A stretch of 64,000 nucleotides of DNA from Cornus controversa. Lineage: Eukaryota > Streptophyta > Magnoliopsida > Cornales > Cornaceae. Positions within the stretch are counted from its first letter, which is position 1. Each line of letters starts with the position of its first letter. Location of the stretch: the NCBI GenBank assembly GCA_026545225.1, contig CM048848.1, positions 22,918,806-22,982,805 of the forward strand, given 5' to 3'. The notes beneath the pieces are model-generated. The model was not told the origin of the DNA. It saw only the letters and a list, made by a program, of their open reading frames with translations, and ran no database searches. Both the position numbers and the translations under genes were made by a program. Below are positions 31,132 through 43,782 of the stretch, piece by piece.

Positions 31132-33360
31132 CCTATTGGAACCACCTGGTTGATGAATGTTTGCATGCATTGGTTCATTAAACAAATGCACAGATTGATG
31201 AGGAGCCACAGGAAAATGTGCCACACCAACGTAGTCTTGTGAAAAATTTTCTTTACTTGGTTTTGTTCTTTGCCCTACATGAATTAAGTAATATCCAAAA
31301 ATTGACATCAACACTTTTTACTATAAAAAACTAAAAAATTCAATGTGAAAACATTATAATACCCCCTTTTTGGTTATGCTTTTTCCTTTCCAACTAGCTT
31401 TTTATTCTTGCATTTGTTAATCCCTTTGGTCTCACACGTGTAGGATCTAATACCAGCATATCATCAACTAAACCAATTGCATCACCAAGACTTGACTCAT
31501 CATCATCTTTGTTTAGATTGCAAGGCTCCACAAGTCTTTTAGCTTCCTCCCACATTTCTTATACTTTCTTCTTAGCCATCTTTTTTCCCTCATTATTCAT
31601 GAACAAATGATTAATAGCACGGTATGATTGTTGAAGCACATTGTTTCTTTCTAATGTCAAGGAATGTTTCCTTTCTGAAGTCAAATCACTATGCTCGTAG
31701 TTATGACTTCCTTCTTTTGCACATTTTGTCCATCTACTTAATATATATTGAGATGGTATCATTGTGATGCCTCTTACATTTAGAATTTTAAGTGTATGCC
31801 AACACAACTACCCCATTGACTCAAACATCTTGTAAGAACAAATGATGTTACAACTAGAGGAGTTAAACACAATATCATAATGCTTACCATGACCTTCCTG
31901 TAGACATGATAAGTGTGGACTGTATCAACACTAGAAACATGCTCCAGATACACTTCTAAACTTGAAATAAACTCATCCTCCAATAGATAGTAAATAGTAA
32001 TGTTGTAAACATTAGTTGCTTGCTTCAATACTTTACAAACTTTTACTCTAATTTGAACATTACCAATTTTACAATAGTAATTTTCATACCTTTCGGCCAA
32101 ACGCATCTTTTCACATTGCTCTTCATAATGGTGCACAAATTCTCTCAAGGTCATAGTCTTCCATGACATCTTATGAAGAACATGATTCATGCTCTCAGTC
32201 CTTTGGGTGGATTTTGTCAATCTTCCTAAAGTGAATTAAGCCAACGATTATTTGAAAGATTAAACCTTCTAATCATCTCACCCCAAGTTGTTTCAAACTC
32301 GAACTCTGTTTCACAATCATAAAGGCACTTATAGAACATATCCTTGAATTCATTATCTGCATACAAAGTTCCAAGCTTTTGAGTAGCATTTTTTAAAATA
32401 TGCAATGAGCAAAGACAGTGACATGTGGTGGGAAAAACCTACTTAATGGCATTTGCCATTGCTTGGCACTAATCGGTAAATATAGTCATTGGAGCTTTAT
32501 TCCCCATTGCCTCCAAGAATGTTTGAAACAACCAAATAAGTGTGTCTGTTGTTTCATGTAAAAGAAAAGCACAAGCAAAAAAGATACTATTTTTATGATG
32601 GTTAATTCCGACAAATGGAATGAATATCATATTATACTTATTTGTTCGATATGTCGTGTCAAATATCACGACATCTCCGGAAAAATCATAATCCAACTTT
32701 GATATACCATCTCTCCAAAAGAAATTTGCCAACTGACCTTCTTTATCTAATTCTTCACTATGAGAAAACATGTGGTCTTCAGCTTGACACTCTTTAAAAT
32801 GGTTTATTACACTCTGAGCATCCCCCTTTTAATCAAATTCTTCTTCCTCGATCTGATTCATAAAATTGTGACAGTCTCTTTGCGTAAACCCAACATTTTT
32901 AGAGTCACCAACCTCTTTCGTAAGATATGAGTATGTCTTTACCCCTTTAAGACCCGCATCTATCATGGAGTTAATGACACTTGCATTGGTAGCATCTACA
33001 CTTCTATTTATTCTTAGAAACTGTCTTTCTTGAGGTAAAATAAAATCATGATTATGTTCATCATTAAAATTAGTAATCTCCCAAGAACCATCTATAATAG
33101 TAAACCGGATGAAGGCACTACAACCTATTCGCTTTACCAATCTTTTTACCTTTTTTGGTTCAGAAGATCAAGGTAAGACCCTGTGCTCAAACATAAAAAT
33201 TCATGTTGTTTAATAACCCCACCAACACCACGACGGATTCTTCCTTTTCGAATGTTAAAACCCTTCCTTATGGCATGTCCACACTAAAGCCTATATGTTC
33301 ATCTTCATTACAAACTCTCTGTCCAATTTTAAGTCCCTTATTCTCTTCATCATTTACTAA
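31132..33360 (-). pseudogene. FAR1-RELATED SEQUENCE (FRS/FHY3)-like pseudogene
   Basis: Reading from high to low coordinates, pieces of an FRS protein appear in order. First is the FAR1 zinc-finger region with GVIKQHEFLCLSTG (about 33250) and RIGCSAFIRF ... DEHNHDF (about 33130-33050). The MULE-transposase-derived domain follows with DVVIFDTTYRTN (about 32660), then CETEFEFETTWGEMIRRFNL (about 32300). Next is a SWIM-like zinc finger, CNIICSYKMFESMG ... LCWH (about 31850-31790), and a basic tail DPTRVRPKGL (about 31440). Stops and frameshifts break the frame, for example near 31405 and 31808. FRS proteins are plant transcription factors domesticated from Mutator transposases. The family call is firm; whether it ever was a gene or a MULE is not settled. 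Confidence 0.8.
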
Positions 33361-34923
33361 AAAATAAATTAAACATTAATAAAATAACTATTACCATTAC
33401 CCACATATAATTAAAGCATGTACTTGAATTAGGATTCCTCATGTCCCAATGTTGGTCAAGTGATGTCATTTGCAAACTTAGTTTTTAAGAAACACTATTT
33501 GCTGTAAACAATAAAAATAAAATATTTAGCAATAGATGTCTCTTAAATAAAATATTTTCTATTAAAACAACGTTACAGGTACAAGACAACTTTAAAATAT
33601 AAAGGAAACAATTTATAAGTCAATAACCAAACCACTCAGATAATTAAATGACAAATCAAGCTTGTCAAGGTGATTGACTACATCTACCTTTCAAGGAAGA
33701 TCAGTGTATCAATGCCCAACACAACTATTTAACACAGGAAACAAATAATAGGCCAAAGTAAATGATAACAGAGGAGGCAAATAGTTTAATCCCTAGAACT
33801 ACCAATATTCCATAACAATATCCCTTTTTATCTGATTGAGCCAAAGACAATTTTTAGAATTTCTATTAATGGGCATGCAATATAAAAAAATAAAAATAAA
33901 AACTAGAAGATATTATTTTATTAAATCACTAAAATAATATATTAGTTTATTAAATCACTAGCCACAGGAATCTAGTTCCAGCTTTTGTGGCAGCAGAAAA
34001 TAGATGACAGAAAACAATAATGAAGATTAAGTTGGCAACTAACTCAATGGTTAGGACCACCATAATAGTAAACTAACACCATTTCTTCATAACAGTTACT
34101 GTAGAAAACTTAATGCAGTTACCAATTAATAAAATAATAAAACACTGCACATTTTACTATACTCTTTTGGAAATAAGCAGACCAAACAAGATCTGCAAAT
34201 CCATGAGGTAATCAAGAACACGAGTCGATGCAAGAGTTCAAGGAATTTTTCACATGTAAAGAAAGACATTGTTGTAAAGAAAAACATAACCTATTCTTCC
34301 TTGAGCTCATAGATGCTCTGTTTTAATACCTCAAAGGTTGTATACCTTGACCAAGATGATAATGAAATTCCCATCTTTGTGGGTCTCTTTAGTGATTCTA
34401 TTCAAAATATACAAAAATAATAATTCTTTTTAGCAGGAGAAAAATCACCTTCGTTCATATGAAATTGAATTTTTAGATTTGCTTTCTTGGGTGTGGAATT
34501 TAAAAGTCAAGGCTGAGAGACAAACCCTAGATAATGGAGGTTGAGATGAGGGAGAATGAATGCAAGAGAGAAGAGATATCGAATTGATCAATTAGCGGGA
34601 AACCAAATTTTATGGATTAATAGGCGATCGTGGTTGACACCGTTTAGCCTGCAATCATTATAAAACAAACTTATCTTATGTGTAAACATGCTGACTAGAT
34701 GTTGATTTGGTGGAGTCTTATTAGAGAGGTATACTAATGACATGGTATGTCTGGCTCCCCCAATATCGTCTCCACTGGAAGCAAGAAAATAATAATCAAG
34801 ATTTCATTATGCCATAAGCTTTTTCATCATTGGATGATATGCGTAAGAAAATAAAATAAAAATTTATAGAATATTATATGTTTTTTTTCTTCTGTATATA
34901 TGATATTAAAATGATTATAATAT
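33361..34923. other. Upstream flank of the FRS pseudogene, mostly AT-rich
   Basis: No coding exon is recognised. On the minus strand a CTAGGGTTT telo-box-like motif (34531-34540) and a TATA-like stretch near 34660 could mark an old 5' UTR and promoter of the FRS locus. This is speculative. Confidence 0.35.
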
Positions 34924-36530
34924 GGCTACTGATATTTGCTGTAATACCCCGCTCCAACACATGGTATGATATTGTTTGCTTTGGGCCTGAGCCCGCACGG
35001 TTTTGCTCTTGGGTTTTACCCCAAAAGGCCTCATACCATTTGAAGAGAACACACTACATATAAGCACATCCCCTTCTCCACACCCAGGCAATGTGGGATT
35101 GAGCACCCTGTACCCTGTCAGTGTGGTAGCTCAGCCCAGTGTCTATCTTCGCACCCGCCCACTCACACCCATCCACAAGGGTTACTACAATCCACCCCTC
35201 TACGAGGCCCAATGTCCTCGTCGGCACACTTCCGGCTGGGTTCAGGCTTTGATACCAACTGTAATACCCCGCTCCAACACATGGTATGATATTGTTTGCT
35301 TTGGGCCTGAGCCTGCACGGTTTTGCTCTTAGATTTTACCCCAAAAGGCCTCATACCATTCTAAGAAAACACACTACATATAAGCACATCCCCTTCTCCA
35401 CACCCAAGCGATGTGGGATTGAGGACCCAGTACCCTGTCAGTGTGGTAGCTCAGCCCAGTGTCTGTCTTCGCACCCGCCCACTCACACCCGTCCACAAGG
35501 GTCAATAACCTAAGACGCTCCACTCTCTTCTTCTCCTAAAATAAAATTACAAAAAGACCCTTAAATCATAGCTGACATTTTTTAAAGCCATATTTTCCCT
35601 TTCTATTAGCATAGATTCCTTCATCTTCTCTCACGTTCCCTCTCTTTCCCTCTACACCACACAACACAATATCACCGAACAACACAGTCCTTGCCGAAAA
35701 TTGAGACATGTTAATGGGTCTTCTTTCCCAAGCATATATGTGTAATATAATTATTGTTATCCAATCAATTCTATCTCAACACACTCACTGGACATTGATG
35801 TATAATACTCATTGGAGTGCCAATAAGCCTGTTCATTTATTAGCTACCCATCTTATTAATAGTGCAATGGTTGATGATGGTATTGAGAACCTCCCTTTTG
35901 ATGTTATGTTAGAGTTTCTCTAAATTTGTTATTTTTTAAATTTAATTTTATGATCCTTCAAGTATCTGATGAACAATTCTATGTCGATTAAACAATTGAT
36001 CCGATGTATCCATTTCGATAAAATTGAAAACCAACACAATTTCTAAAGCGATAACTTCTATAATAAAAATGATCGAAAGCTTTGTCAATGATCTACAGCC
36101 TACATGTTGAAAATTTGAAAAATATAGAGTGATTTCTACAGTAAAACTTTTAACCCATCTCTATACAGTTATGTATATGCGAATATAAGTATATGTATTT
36201 GATGAGATGAATGTTGAAGTCTAAAAGCATGAAAAAACACTCATAGTCATATATTTATTTCCTCTTCCTATGTTTGTTTAACCACAATATTTGATTGAAA
36301 TATAGATTTACAAATATGATCAAGAGTGATGATTTGACGGATATTGTGTTGTTTGGTGATGAGGAGGAGAGACAGAGTGTTGGAGAAAATGGAGGAATCC
36401 TGCTTCAAATGGAAGGGCAAATATGACTTTAAAAATTGTATGTGATTGAAGGATTTTTTGTAATTTTATTTTAGGAGAAAAAGATAGTGGAGCGCCTTAG
36501 GTTGGTGTTGGAGTGCCAATATCAGTGGCC
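34924..36530. mobile_element. TIR-bounded DNA element interrupted by a TRIM
   Basis: The left end (GGCTACTGATATT at 34924, resuming at about 35506 with AACCTAAGACGCTCC) is the imperfect reverse complement of the right end (36345-36530). The match continues inward for about 170 bp, including TCCTAAAATAAAATTACAAA. No transposase frame is visible, so it is non-autonomous or gutted. A clean TSD was not found; the TIR start beginning GGC would suit PIF/Harbinger but that is a guess. Confidence 0.65.
34940..35504 (-). mobile_element. TRIM (terminal-repeat retrotransposon in miniature)
   Basis: Two direct repeats of about 245-250 bp (34940-35189 and 35260-35504), both beginning TGTAATACCCCG on the plus strand, flank only about 70 bp. 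On the minus strand the interior holds a PBS TGGTATCAAAGCC (35245-35257, tRNA-Met type) next to one repeat and a purine tract AGAGGGGTGGA (35191-35201) next to the other. That is the minimal cis-set for reverse transcription. The repeats differ by roughly 5 percent by eye. No 5S-like sequence is present, so it is not Cassandra. No TSD was found. Confidence 0.8.
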
Positions 36531-37139
36531 TTATTTTATTTAGAAATTTTTTTGTTTTTCCTTTTTTTCAACTATACCTCTATAGTAAATCAAATTGAAA
36601 GAGTAATCAAACAGGTTCATGGTTTGCACTATATTCTAAAGAGATCATATTTATTTATTTAGATTTCCCATTTCTTATCTCAAATATCATTCTTTATATA
36701 GTTTGAAAAATTAGTATATTTAGTTATTTATTTTGATTAATTTTTAGTATCGAATCTTAGAAAAGTTATAGACAAATAAAATCATATAGAGAAGCCAGTG
36801 ATATAGCTTCTTTTTTTTTTTTTTTTACTTCTTTGGGAAAAAGAAATTATTTCATTAATTTTAATTATTAAAATTCTGATATGCTCTAATCTCATTTCAA
36901 AATGAATTTTTCTTTATATTTGATGTCTAAACTCATCCTAGAAAGTAAAAACAATAGTATTTTTTAGTAAATCATTGCAAGCAATATTATTGTAATTTAT
37001 TAAGTAAGGTGTATAAAAATAAGAACACACCAATTATTACAATCTAAATAGTTTAAATGGTGGCTAGACTTTGAAGCTAATGTATATGTTTATTATAAAT
37101 TGTGGTTATTTTAAAATTGTTAGAAATCAAGTGGAGAAA
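36531..37139. other. AT-rich non-coding DNA
   Basis: Nothing is recognised apart from a poly-T run at about 36810-36826. Confidence 0.5.
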
Positions 37140-37650
37140 GTATAACTCTAGGCAAGCAGGGTTCATGAGATTTGAGGCATGGAATAAAAGGTGACCTCAA
37201 GGAATACTAACTTTGAAGGATGTCTGACATGTACTTGAAAGGAGGAGAAATTTAGTTAGTGGATTTTCTTAGTTCAACAATTGGGGTTAAATTTGTAATG
37301 GAGTCAAATAGAGTTGTAATCATAAAGAACAATGTTTTGCGGGAAGAGATTATATAAGTGAGAGTTTGTTTAAGTAGAATATAATTTTGGATTTGAGAAA
37401 ATTTCTTCTTTCATTTTCAATGTCCAATCTTGTAATGTTTGGCACGGGAGACTTGGACATAAAATACTTTGTAACTTTTATTGATGATTAGTTTAGGTAT
37501 TGTTTTGTATATTTGATAAAGACTAAGGATGAAGCTTTTGATAAGTTGAAGGTATACAAGAGTGAAGTAGAAAATCAATTACAAAAAAAAAACAAAGATA
37601 AAAAAAAAATTAGGTCAGATAGAGGAGGAGAATGCACTTTGAATGAACTT
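37140..37650 (+). pseudogene. Ty1/copia pol fragment (GAG-pre-integrase and integrase)
   Basis: Broken frames contain the copia GAG-pre-integrase context followed by the start of the integrase core: KYFVTFIDD, then VYLIKTKDEAFDKLKVYKSE, then RSDRGGECTLNE (37460-37645). Stops and small indels interrupt it. The catalytic Asp residues lie in FIDD and RSDRGG. The rest of pol is absent, so this is a truncated old copy. Confidence 0.75.
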
Positions 37651-37929
37651 TAGATACTACTGTGAGAAACATGTAATTTTGACATATAAATTTGTAATTG
37701 GCAAATTTTAGTGTTCAAACTAAGTTGATCGAGTAGTAACTTTTCATTCAATTCTTTGTAATCCATCATGCAATTGAAGTCAGATAGCATTGATAAAGTT
37801 CTTTACCAAACATGCATATGATCAAGTTAGAAATGGTTCAACAAGAAGCTTCGTCGTCTAAAGAATGTATCAATGATTTTGAGCAAAAAATTCGTTTGAA
37901 GCTTCCGAGTGATTTCAAATGCATGTGAA

Positions 37930-38990
37930 CATGATTGATCAAGCATGAGAGTCACATACTCTAGGTAAGTTGGTGAGGACATGGTATTTGAAAACTTGGT
38001 TTTTAGCTTTTAAAATTAGGGTTTCAAAGAAAATTTTCAATATTTTCAAGATTGGACCGGTTCAAGAAAGGGTTGGTCTTTCCATAAAGCTTTAGGACTT
38101 CAAAATAGGCTGCCTACATAGTTAGACCGGTCAAAAAAAGGGCTAGACTGGTCCATGACCTCTCGAAACTTTGTTCGGAGAAGTCTAGAATGCTAAACCG
38201 GTCCAAGAAAGGGCTGGACAGGTCCATGCATTCTAATGTGGCATTTTTTAGCGTTCTGTTTTGACTGGACTGGTCCATGCATTCTAAACAGCTTATGATT
38301 TCTTTCTCAGTACACTTTCAATATACATCATAAAATTATTTTTAGAGACAGAAAGCATTCGAGTTATTTTTTGACAGAGAATTTGTTTTTGATTTTTTGT
38401 TTAACTTTTTTTAGAGCACACTCATATTGACCGAGTGATTTAGGATGTCGCTCTCTACTTAATCAATTTTTCGAAGATGACTTCAGAAATTATTTGTTGA
38501 TCAAGTCAATTGTTCGTTTGGTTTTTTCTACAGTTGTTCGTTGGTGAGGAATGAGAAGAAAATCTCACTACGAAGGGGACAAAATATTTGTGGAGTGTTC
38601 GTGTTTGTCTAGTTAGGCTTCTGCAAGGATTACGACATTAGTTGAATGTTTGAAATAATTGGACGTGGAGTCACAAGAGAAAGCCTGAGGTGTTCCACAT
38701 CAATTTCTTTACATAGTGGAGTGGGTGTGAGTTTACAACAAAGTCTGTTGTACTTTTCTTTGAGACAGTGGATTTGGTTCTCCAATGTTACAAGCCTCAC
38801 TAGTGGATTTATTCTTTTTCGGGTTTTTCACGTATATCGGGTGTTATTCTGAACTTTACTTTATTTACTTGCTTTATGTGTTTGGTTAATTTTAATTATA
38901 ACTAAAATTGAATTAATTTTAAAAAATTAACAAACGAGAAAGTAAATTTATTCACTCATTCTAGATTTTAAACAAGCTTTCATAACCGCT
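37930..38990 (+). mobile_element. Probable decayed copia LTR with ACCGGT palindromes
   Basis: Repeated phrases like ACCGGTCCAAGAAAGGGCTGG and GACTGGTCC at about 38055-38280 form a palindrome cluster. Downstream text resembles the LTR ends of SIRE/Tork-like copia elements (GGTTTTTCACGTATATCGGG near 38822). Boundaries and TSD are not resolved, and association with the copia fragment upstream is by proximity only. Confidence 0.4.
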
Positions 38991-39302
38991 TTAACACCCC
39001 GCTATTCACAAGAATCATATTGAAAGTAAGTGTTCCACATTCAGTTTGGAAGTTAAGTCATGTGTTAACATATTACTAATCAAAACAAACTTATATAAAG
39101 TTTCAGAAAGTCATTGAGTTGATCATCGTTGGCACAGAAATACAAGAATGGTGAATAATATTCAATCATAGGTTAACTACATCAATTGACTTCTCATATT
39201 CAACTCAATCTATTGGGCTAGTGGTCAACTCAATCTATCTATACTACTTATAAAGTACTAGTAGAAGAGCATTTGTGATGCATGTGAGAACTTCTAAAAT
39301 AT
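38991..39302. other. Non-coding DNA, nothing recognised
   Basis: AT-rich sequence without ORFs or bounded repeats that I can support. Confidence 0.5.
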
Positions 39303-39305
39303 TTA

Positions 39306-40320
39306 GGAGGGTGTATTCAATTAGGATTTTAAAGGACTTTAAAAGTTTGGGTGTATTCAATCTAGACTTTTATAAACTTTTAAAGAGTATGTACAAATCT
39401 AACTGTATTCAATTAGGAATTTCAAAAAGTCTACAAAATTCTAGGTGTATTAAAAAAGTCATAGATTTTGAAAGATTTCATTAAATAGTGGATTTTGATG
39501 GATTTGAAGGTGGAAGGTATAAATACCAAAGCCCATAACAAATCCAAAATTTTTCCCATAGATTTTGGTGGACTTTTTTTTTTGCATAATACGAACATAT
39601 TTTCTCCATTTAAGGTACACTCATTTTTTCTCTCCTGGTTTTTCTCTTTCTCTCTTCTCATAATCTCTCTTTCTTTCTATTGGATTAGGAAAACTTGTAA
39701 AACTGGAGTTTTCAGGCAAATTGATTAATCTAAAACTCAAGTTTTCAAACAAATTGATTAATCTCCCACACTATGGGAGGGACTACACTATTTGTTAGGG
39801 ATCAATCCTTTAAGCCACAGGGACTGATAATGAAGTCCAATTAATAATCCAATATAACCTATGTTCAAGGTTATCCAATTATCTATTTAATGATTTAACC
39901 TAGATCCTATAAGTAAAGTCTATCCTCTTTTTTTCTTTTTTGAGAATGTGCTATTGAAATTTGAGAAAGTGTTGATATGTAATTTGTGTCCATCAAGTGA
40001 GTTATTTTATTACCCCGCTCTTTCTTAGGATAGTTAGACTACACCATAATTTTTTGACAATATATCAGATGATAGATTATCCATTTTGCATTATAACTAC
40101 CCCTTGAGTCACTGATTTACTTACGCAAAAATAGAATTCAAATAAAATATGTTGAAGAAATCAATATAAGTCTGTAAAAATCCATCAAAGTCTCTAATAG
40201 AAGTCTATACAAATCAACGAAAGTATGTAATAGTCTATAAAAATCCATGAATTCACATAAATCTGTCACTTAAAAAATGTCTTTTAAAATTCTTTGAAAT
40301 CCAAATTAACTACACCCTCC
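39306..40320. mobile_element. PIF/Harbinger-like non-autonomous element (1,015 bp)
   Basis: The TIRs start GGAGGGTGTA at both ends and stay similar for about 45 bp. Flanking TTA duplications are at 39303-39305 and 40321-40323, the usual PIF/Harbinger target. There is no transposase frame. The motif GGTGTATTCAAT recurs inside the left arm. Confidence 0.75.
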
Positions 40321-40359
40321 TTAAAGTAGGATAAATTCTGCGTAGATACATTTAAAGAA

Positions 40360-41057
40360 GTCTATTATTATTAGGAGTCTTGATAGAGTGGGGAAATAGA
40401 ATGAGAAAGATAAAGAAATTTTAATCCAACTAAATGATATTCTTAGAAAATAGTTATTCAATTCATATAAAATCCCTAGGAGTCTATTATTATTAAGAGT
40501 CTTGATAGAATGAGAAAATAGAATGAGAAAAAGAAATGATTTCTAATTGAACTAAATGATTTGAAACTTGTCGGAAATAAAGTATTATAGGTACAAAATT
40601 AAAATAGAACTTTTAAAAATAAAGTACTATAGGTAAAAAAGTTTAAATAGAACTTTCATTATATATATTAAAGAGTTCTTTAGAGTCCAAAAGATTAGAA
40701 TCAAAAATAAATTATTATAGATATAAAAACTAAAATAGAACATTCTTTCTATATATTAAAAAGATATTAAGAGTCCAAAAGATTAGAATTAAAAATAAAG
40801 TATTATAGGTAAAAAAAATAAAACTCATAGAGCACCTAAAGTTTGAGTCCTAAGCTGTGTTTTGATTCTAATATTTCTAAGTGTCCAAAATAATTCGAAT
40901 TGAGTAAAAAAAAAGGAGTTTGAGTCTTAAGCTGTGTTTTGATTCTGATGTTTCTAAGAGTCTAAAATATTGAGTAAAAATAAAATAAGATAGTTTGAGT
41001 CCTAAGTTGTGTTGAGAATAGAATAGGTAAATACGTTTCTTTATATTAAAGAACGTT

Positions 41058-41093
<36 letters not shown>

Positions 41094-41300
41094 TTCAAGA
41101 GATTGAGTCCAAAAGAATTAAATTAAAGAATTAGTTATTAGTACTTATAAAATTCTTAGGAGTCTATTATTATTAGGAGTCTTGACAGAGTGGGAAAATA
41201 GAATGAGGAAGATAAAGAAATTCTAATCCAACAAAATAATATTTTTAGAAAAAATAGTTATTTAATTCACATAAAATTCCAAGGAGTCTATTATTATTAA
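40360..41300. repeat. Imperfect duplications of about 110 bp in AT-rich DNA
   Basis: The phrase AGGAGTCTATTATTATTAGG and its downstream 90 bp occur at about 40370, 40481, 41158 and 41283; the last copy is split by a MITE and resumes at 42143. Between them, AAAGTATTATAGGTA-type units repeat. An AT microsatellite lies at about 41056-41092. Confidence 0.7.
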
Positions 41301-42139
41301 TGTTGCGTTTGGTGCGTGTGAATGAAATGAAATGGAATGGAATGATCATTCACATTCTATTGTTTGGTTGCAAATATGAAATGAAGTGGGAATGTATTAT
41401 ATTTTAAATCAAATTCTCCAATATACCCTTCCTAGTGACAAATAAAGTAAACCAACAAATATGTGGTGGTGGAGGAAGGTGGCGAAGTCGAGGTGGTGGT
41501 GAGGTGTGGTGGTGAAGATGGTGAAGGTAGGTGGTGATGTGGAGGTGGTGGCAATGGAGGAAGGTGATGATGTGGAGGTGGTGGTGGTGTGGTGGTGGAG
41601 GAAGGTGGCAATGTGGAGGTGGTGGAGTCATGTGGTGGGGGTGGCGGTGGTGACGATGATGTGGAGGTGGTGGCAGTGGTGTGGTGTGGGTAGCGTTGGA
41701 GGTGGTGGTCTGGTGGTGGATGAAGGTGGCGGTGGAGGTGGTGGTGATGCAATATGGCAGTGGCGGTGACAGTGGTGGTGGTGGAGGAAGGTGGCGTTAT
41801 GGAGGTGGTGGAGTAGGAAGGTGGTGATGTGGGGTGGAGGTGGTGGAGATGATGGTGGTAAAGCCGGTGGTAGTGGTGGTAGAGCTATTGTGGTGGTGGA
41901 AGTGCTGGTAGTGGTGGTGGTGATGGAGGTGAATGGTTTTTTGGTCATATGTTTTTTTTTAATCTTAATGGGAATGGAATGTCTATTCCATAGGTTTAAC
42001 TATGAAATGAATTTTCATTCCTGGGAATGGATTTTCATTCTAATAGAATGACTATTCTCAATTTAAAATTCATACAAAACAAAGAAATTGTTGGAATGGA
42101 CATTTTCTTTCATTCCATTCCTGCGTACTAAATGCAACA
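41301..42139. mobile_element. PIF/Harbinger-like MITE carrying a GGN-repeat block (839 bp)
   Basis: The TIRs TGTTGCGTTTGGTGCG and TGTTGCATTTAGTACG (as reverse complement of the right end) are flanked by TAA duplications (41298-41300 and 42140-42142). The duplicated host repeat at 40481 shows the empty site. The ends contain GGAATGGAATG repeats. The centre (41461-41935) is a GGTGGNGGN minisatellite. His/Pro-rich open frames on the minus strand are by-products of that repeat. Confidence 0.85.
41461..41935 (+). repeat. GGTGG-rich minisatellite inside the MITE
   Basis: About 475 bp of nearly continuous GGT, GGA and GTG triplets with AAGGTGG and ATGTGGAGG interruptions. The plus strand has many GG or GGG runs at short spacing. 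Confidence 0.85.
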
Positions 42140-42261
42140 TAATAGTCTTGATAGAGTGCTGAAAGAGAATGAGAAAAAGAAATGATGTCTAATCGAACTA
42201 TATGATTTGAAACTCGATAACCATTTAATATAAAAATAAAAATATATTAAAACTTTATTTA

Positions 42262-42310
42262 TACACACACACACACACACACACTAGTGTAGGTGCACGT
42301 GCACGTGCAT
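42262..42310 (+). repeat. AC microsatellite and GCACGTGCACGT run
   Basis: About 10-11 AC dinucleotides are followed by alternating purine/pyrimidine GTGCACGTGCACGTGCATG. Confidence 0.8.
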
Positions 42311-42453
42311 GTGGGGGGGAATGAAACATAATAAAATTAAATTAAATCTCTTCCAACTAGTAGGCAATGCAAACTGAGAAAAGTGCCCTAATAGAAAAAA
42401 TTCATTTCGTTTTCATTTTTCTTTATATTTTTTGTTTACTCTAAAATAATCAA

Positions 42454-43312
42454 GGGTAAATTACTCCCACCTCCCTTGGGCTTTGCCTTAATTACTCTCA
42501 GATTAAAGTAGTAAAAAAAATTTGGCCAACCTTCCCTTAAGTTTCGTTCACTTTACTCTAACCAACCCTGCCATTAGTTGACTGTTAATAAGGTTAAAAG
42601 TCAGTTAAATATATAAATTGAAATGTCAAAAATGCCCTTATATGCTGTAAAAGGAAAAAATTAATCTTATTATTAATCATATGAAATGACCACTTTAACC
42701 ATGACATTTTAGACAAAAAAAGACCATTACATTCTTATCACTTTTGATTACAAATAATAAATAATTAATATTTTTATTTTAACATTAAATATAATACTTT
42801 ACCATTGAATATGCATAATTGAACAAATTATATCAAATATAGTTAATAAAATTTATATTATTAAAAACATATAGATAGTGTCATAAATATATACAGTTTA
42901 TTCATATATTAGCATATGATTAAAATTAATCATAAATTTCATACAATTGGTATACATTCAATGGTAAATTACTATATTTAATATTAAAATTAAAATATTA
43001 ATTATTAATTATTTGTAATAAAAAGTGATAAGAAGGTAATGGTTTTTTTTTTTGTCTAAAATGTCATAGTTAAATTGGTTATTTCATATGATTAATAATA
43101 AGGTTAATTTTTCCTTTTACATCATATAAGGGCATTTTTGACATTTTAATTTATATATTTAACTGACTTTTAACCTTACTAATAGTCAACTGACAGCAAG
43201 GGTAGTCAGAGTAAAATCAACCAAGCCTAAGGGGAGGTTGACCAAATTTTTTTACTACTTTAGTCTGAGAGTAATTAAGGCAAACCCCAGGGGAGGTGGG
43301 AGTAATTTACCC
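42454..43312. mobile_element. Mutator-type MITE with long TIRs (859 bp)
   Basis: Inverted repeats of more than 200 bp start GGGTAAATTACTCCCACCTC and mirror each other around an AT-rich centre. Exact 9-bp duplications AATAATCAA flank it (42445-42453 and 43313-43321). Long TIRs with a 9-bp TSD define a MULE-derived MITE. No transposase is present. Confidence 0.9.
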
Positions 43313-43782
43313 AATAATCAACTGAGTGAAAATGAAATAAGACTTAATACTTTCTTAAGTTTCTTTTTTCTTTATCTATCATTGATCTTATCACAAACAC
43401 CACAACCAATGATTTGGTTCAAACGTCAAATCACTATACTTGCCTCCAATTTATTCCTGCACATTTAAAGAGGTCGCTTGCATTATAATTTAAAAATTAA
43501 GAATTAAATAAAACATTTACACAACAACATTCAAATGGAGAATAATTACCGAATTCTAACTTTTTTATCAAAGGTACACTCGAATCGATGTGGCTTAAAA
43601 GATCAAACCAACTAAATCAATAGAAAGCCACATCCCAGATTCAAGGACATTCCGCCAGTAGAATTGGTTCCACAACATTTAAGTCTAAAAGCAAACATTA
43701 AACCAATTTTTCATTCTTTTATTTTTGAAAAAAAAATTAAGATATGTATTCTCAAACAACTTAAAGATCTTATTCTATAATG

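Noticed and set aside
31132..33360. Functional FRS transcription-factor gene
   Set aside because: Several stops and frame changes interrupt all domains, and the 3' end is hit by the Athila insertion.
34940..35504. Cassandra-type TRIM with 5S rRNA sequence
   Set aside because: No 5S internal promoter boxes are visible in the repeats; only the generic TRIM structure is supported.
41432..41948. His/Pro/Thr-rich minus-strand frames of about 106 codons
   Set aside because: They are direct translations of the GGT-type minisatellite inside the MITE.
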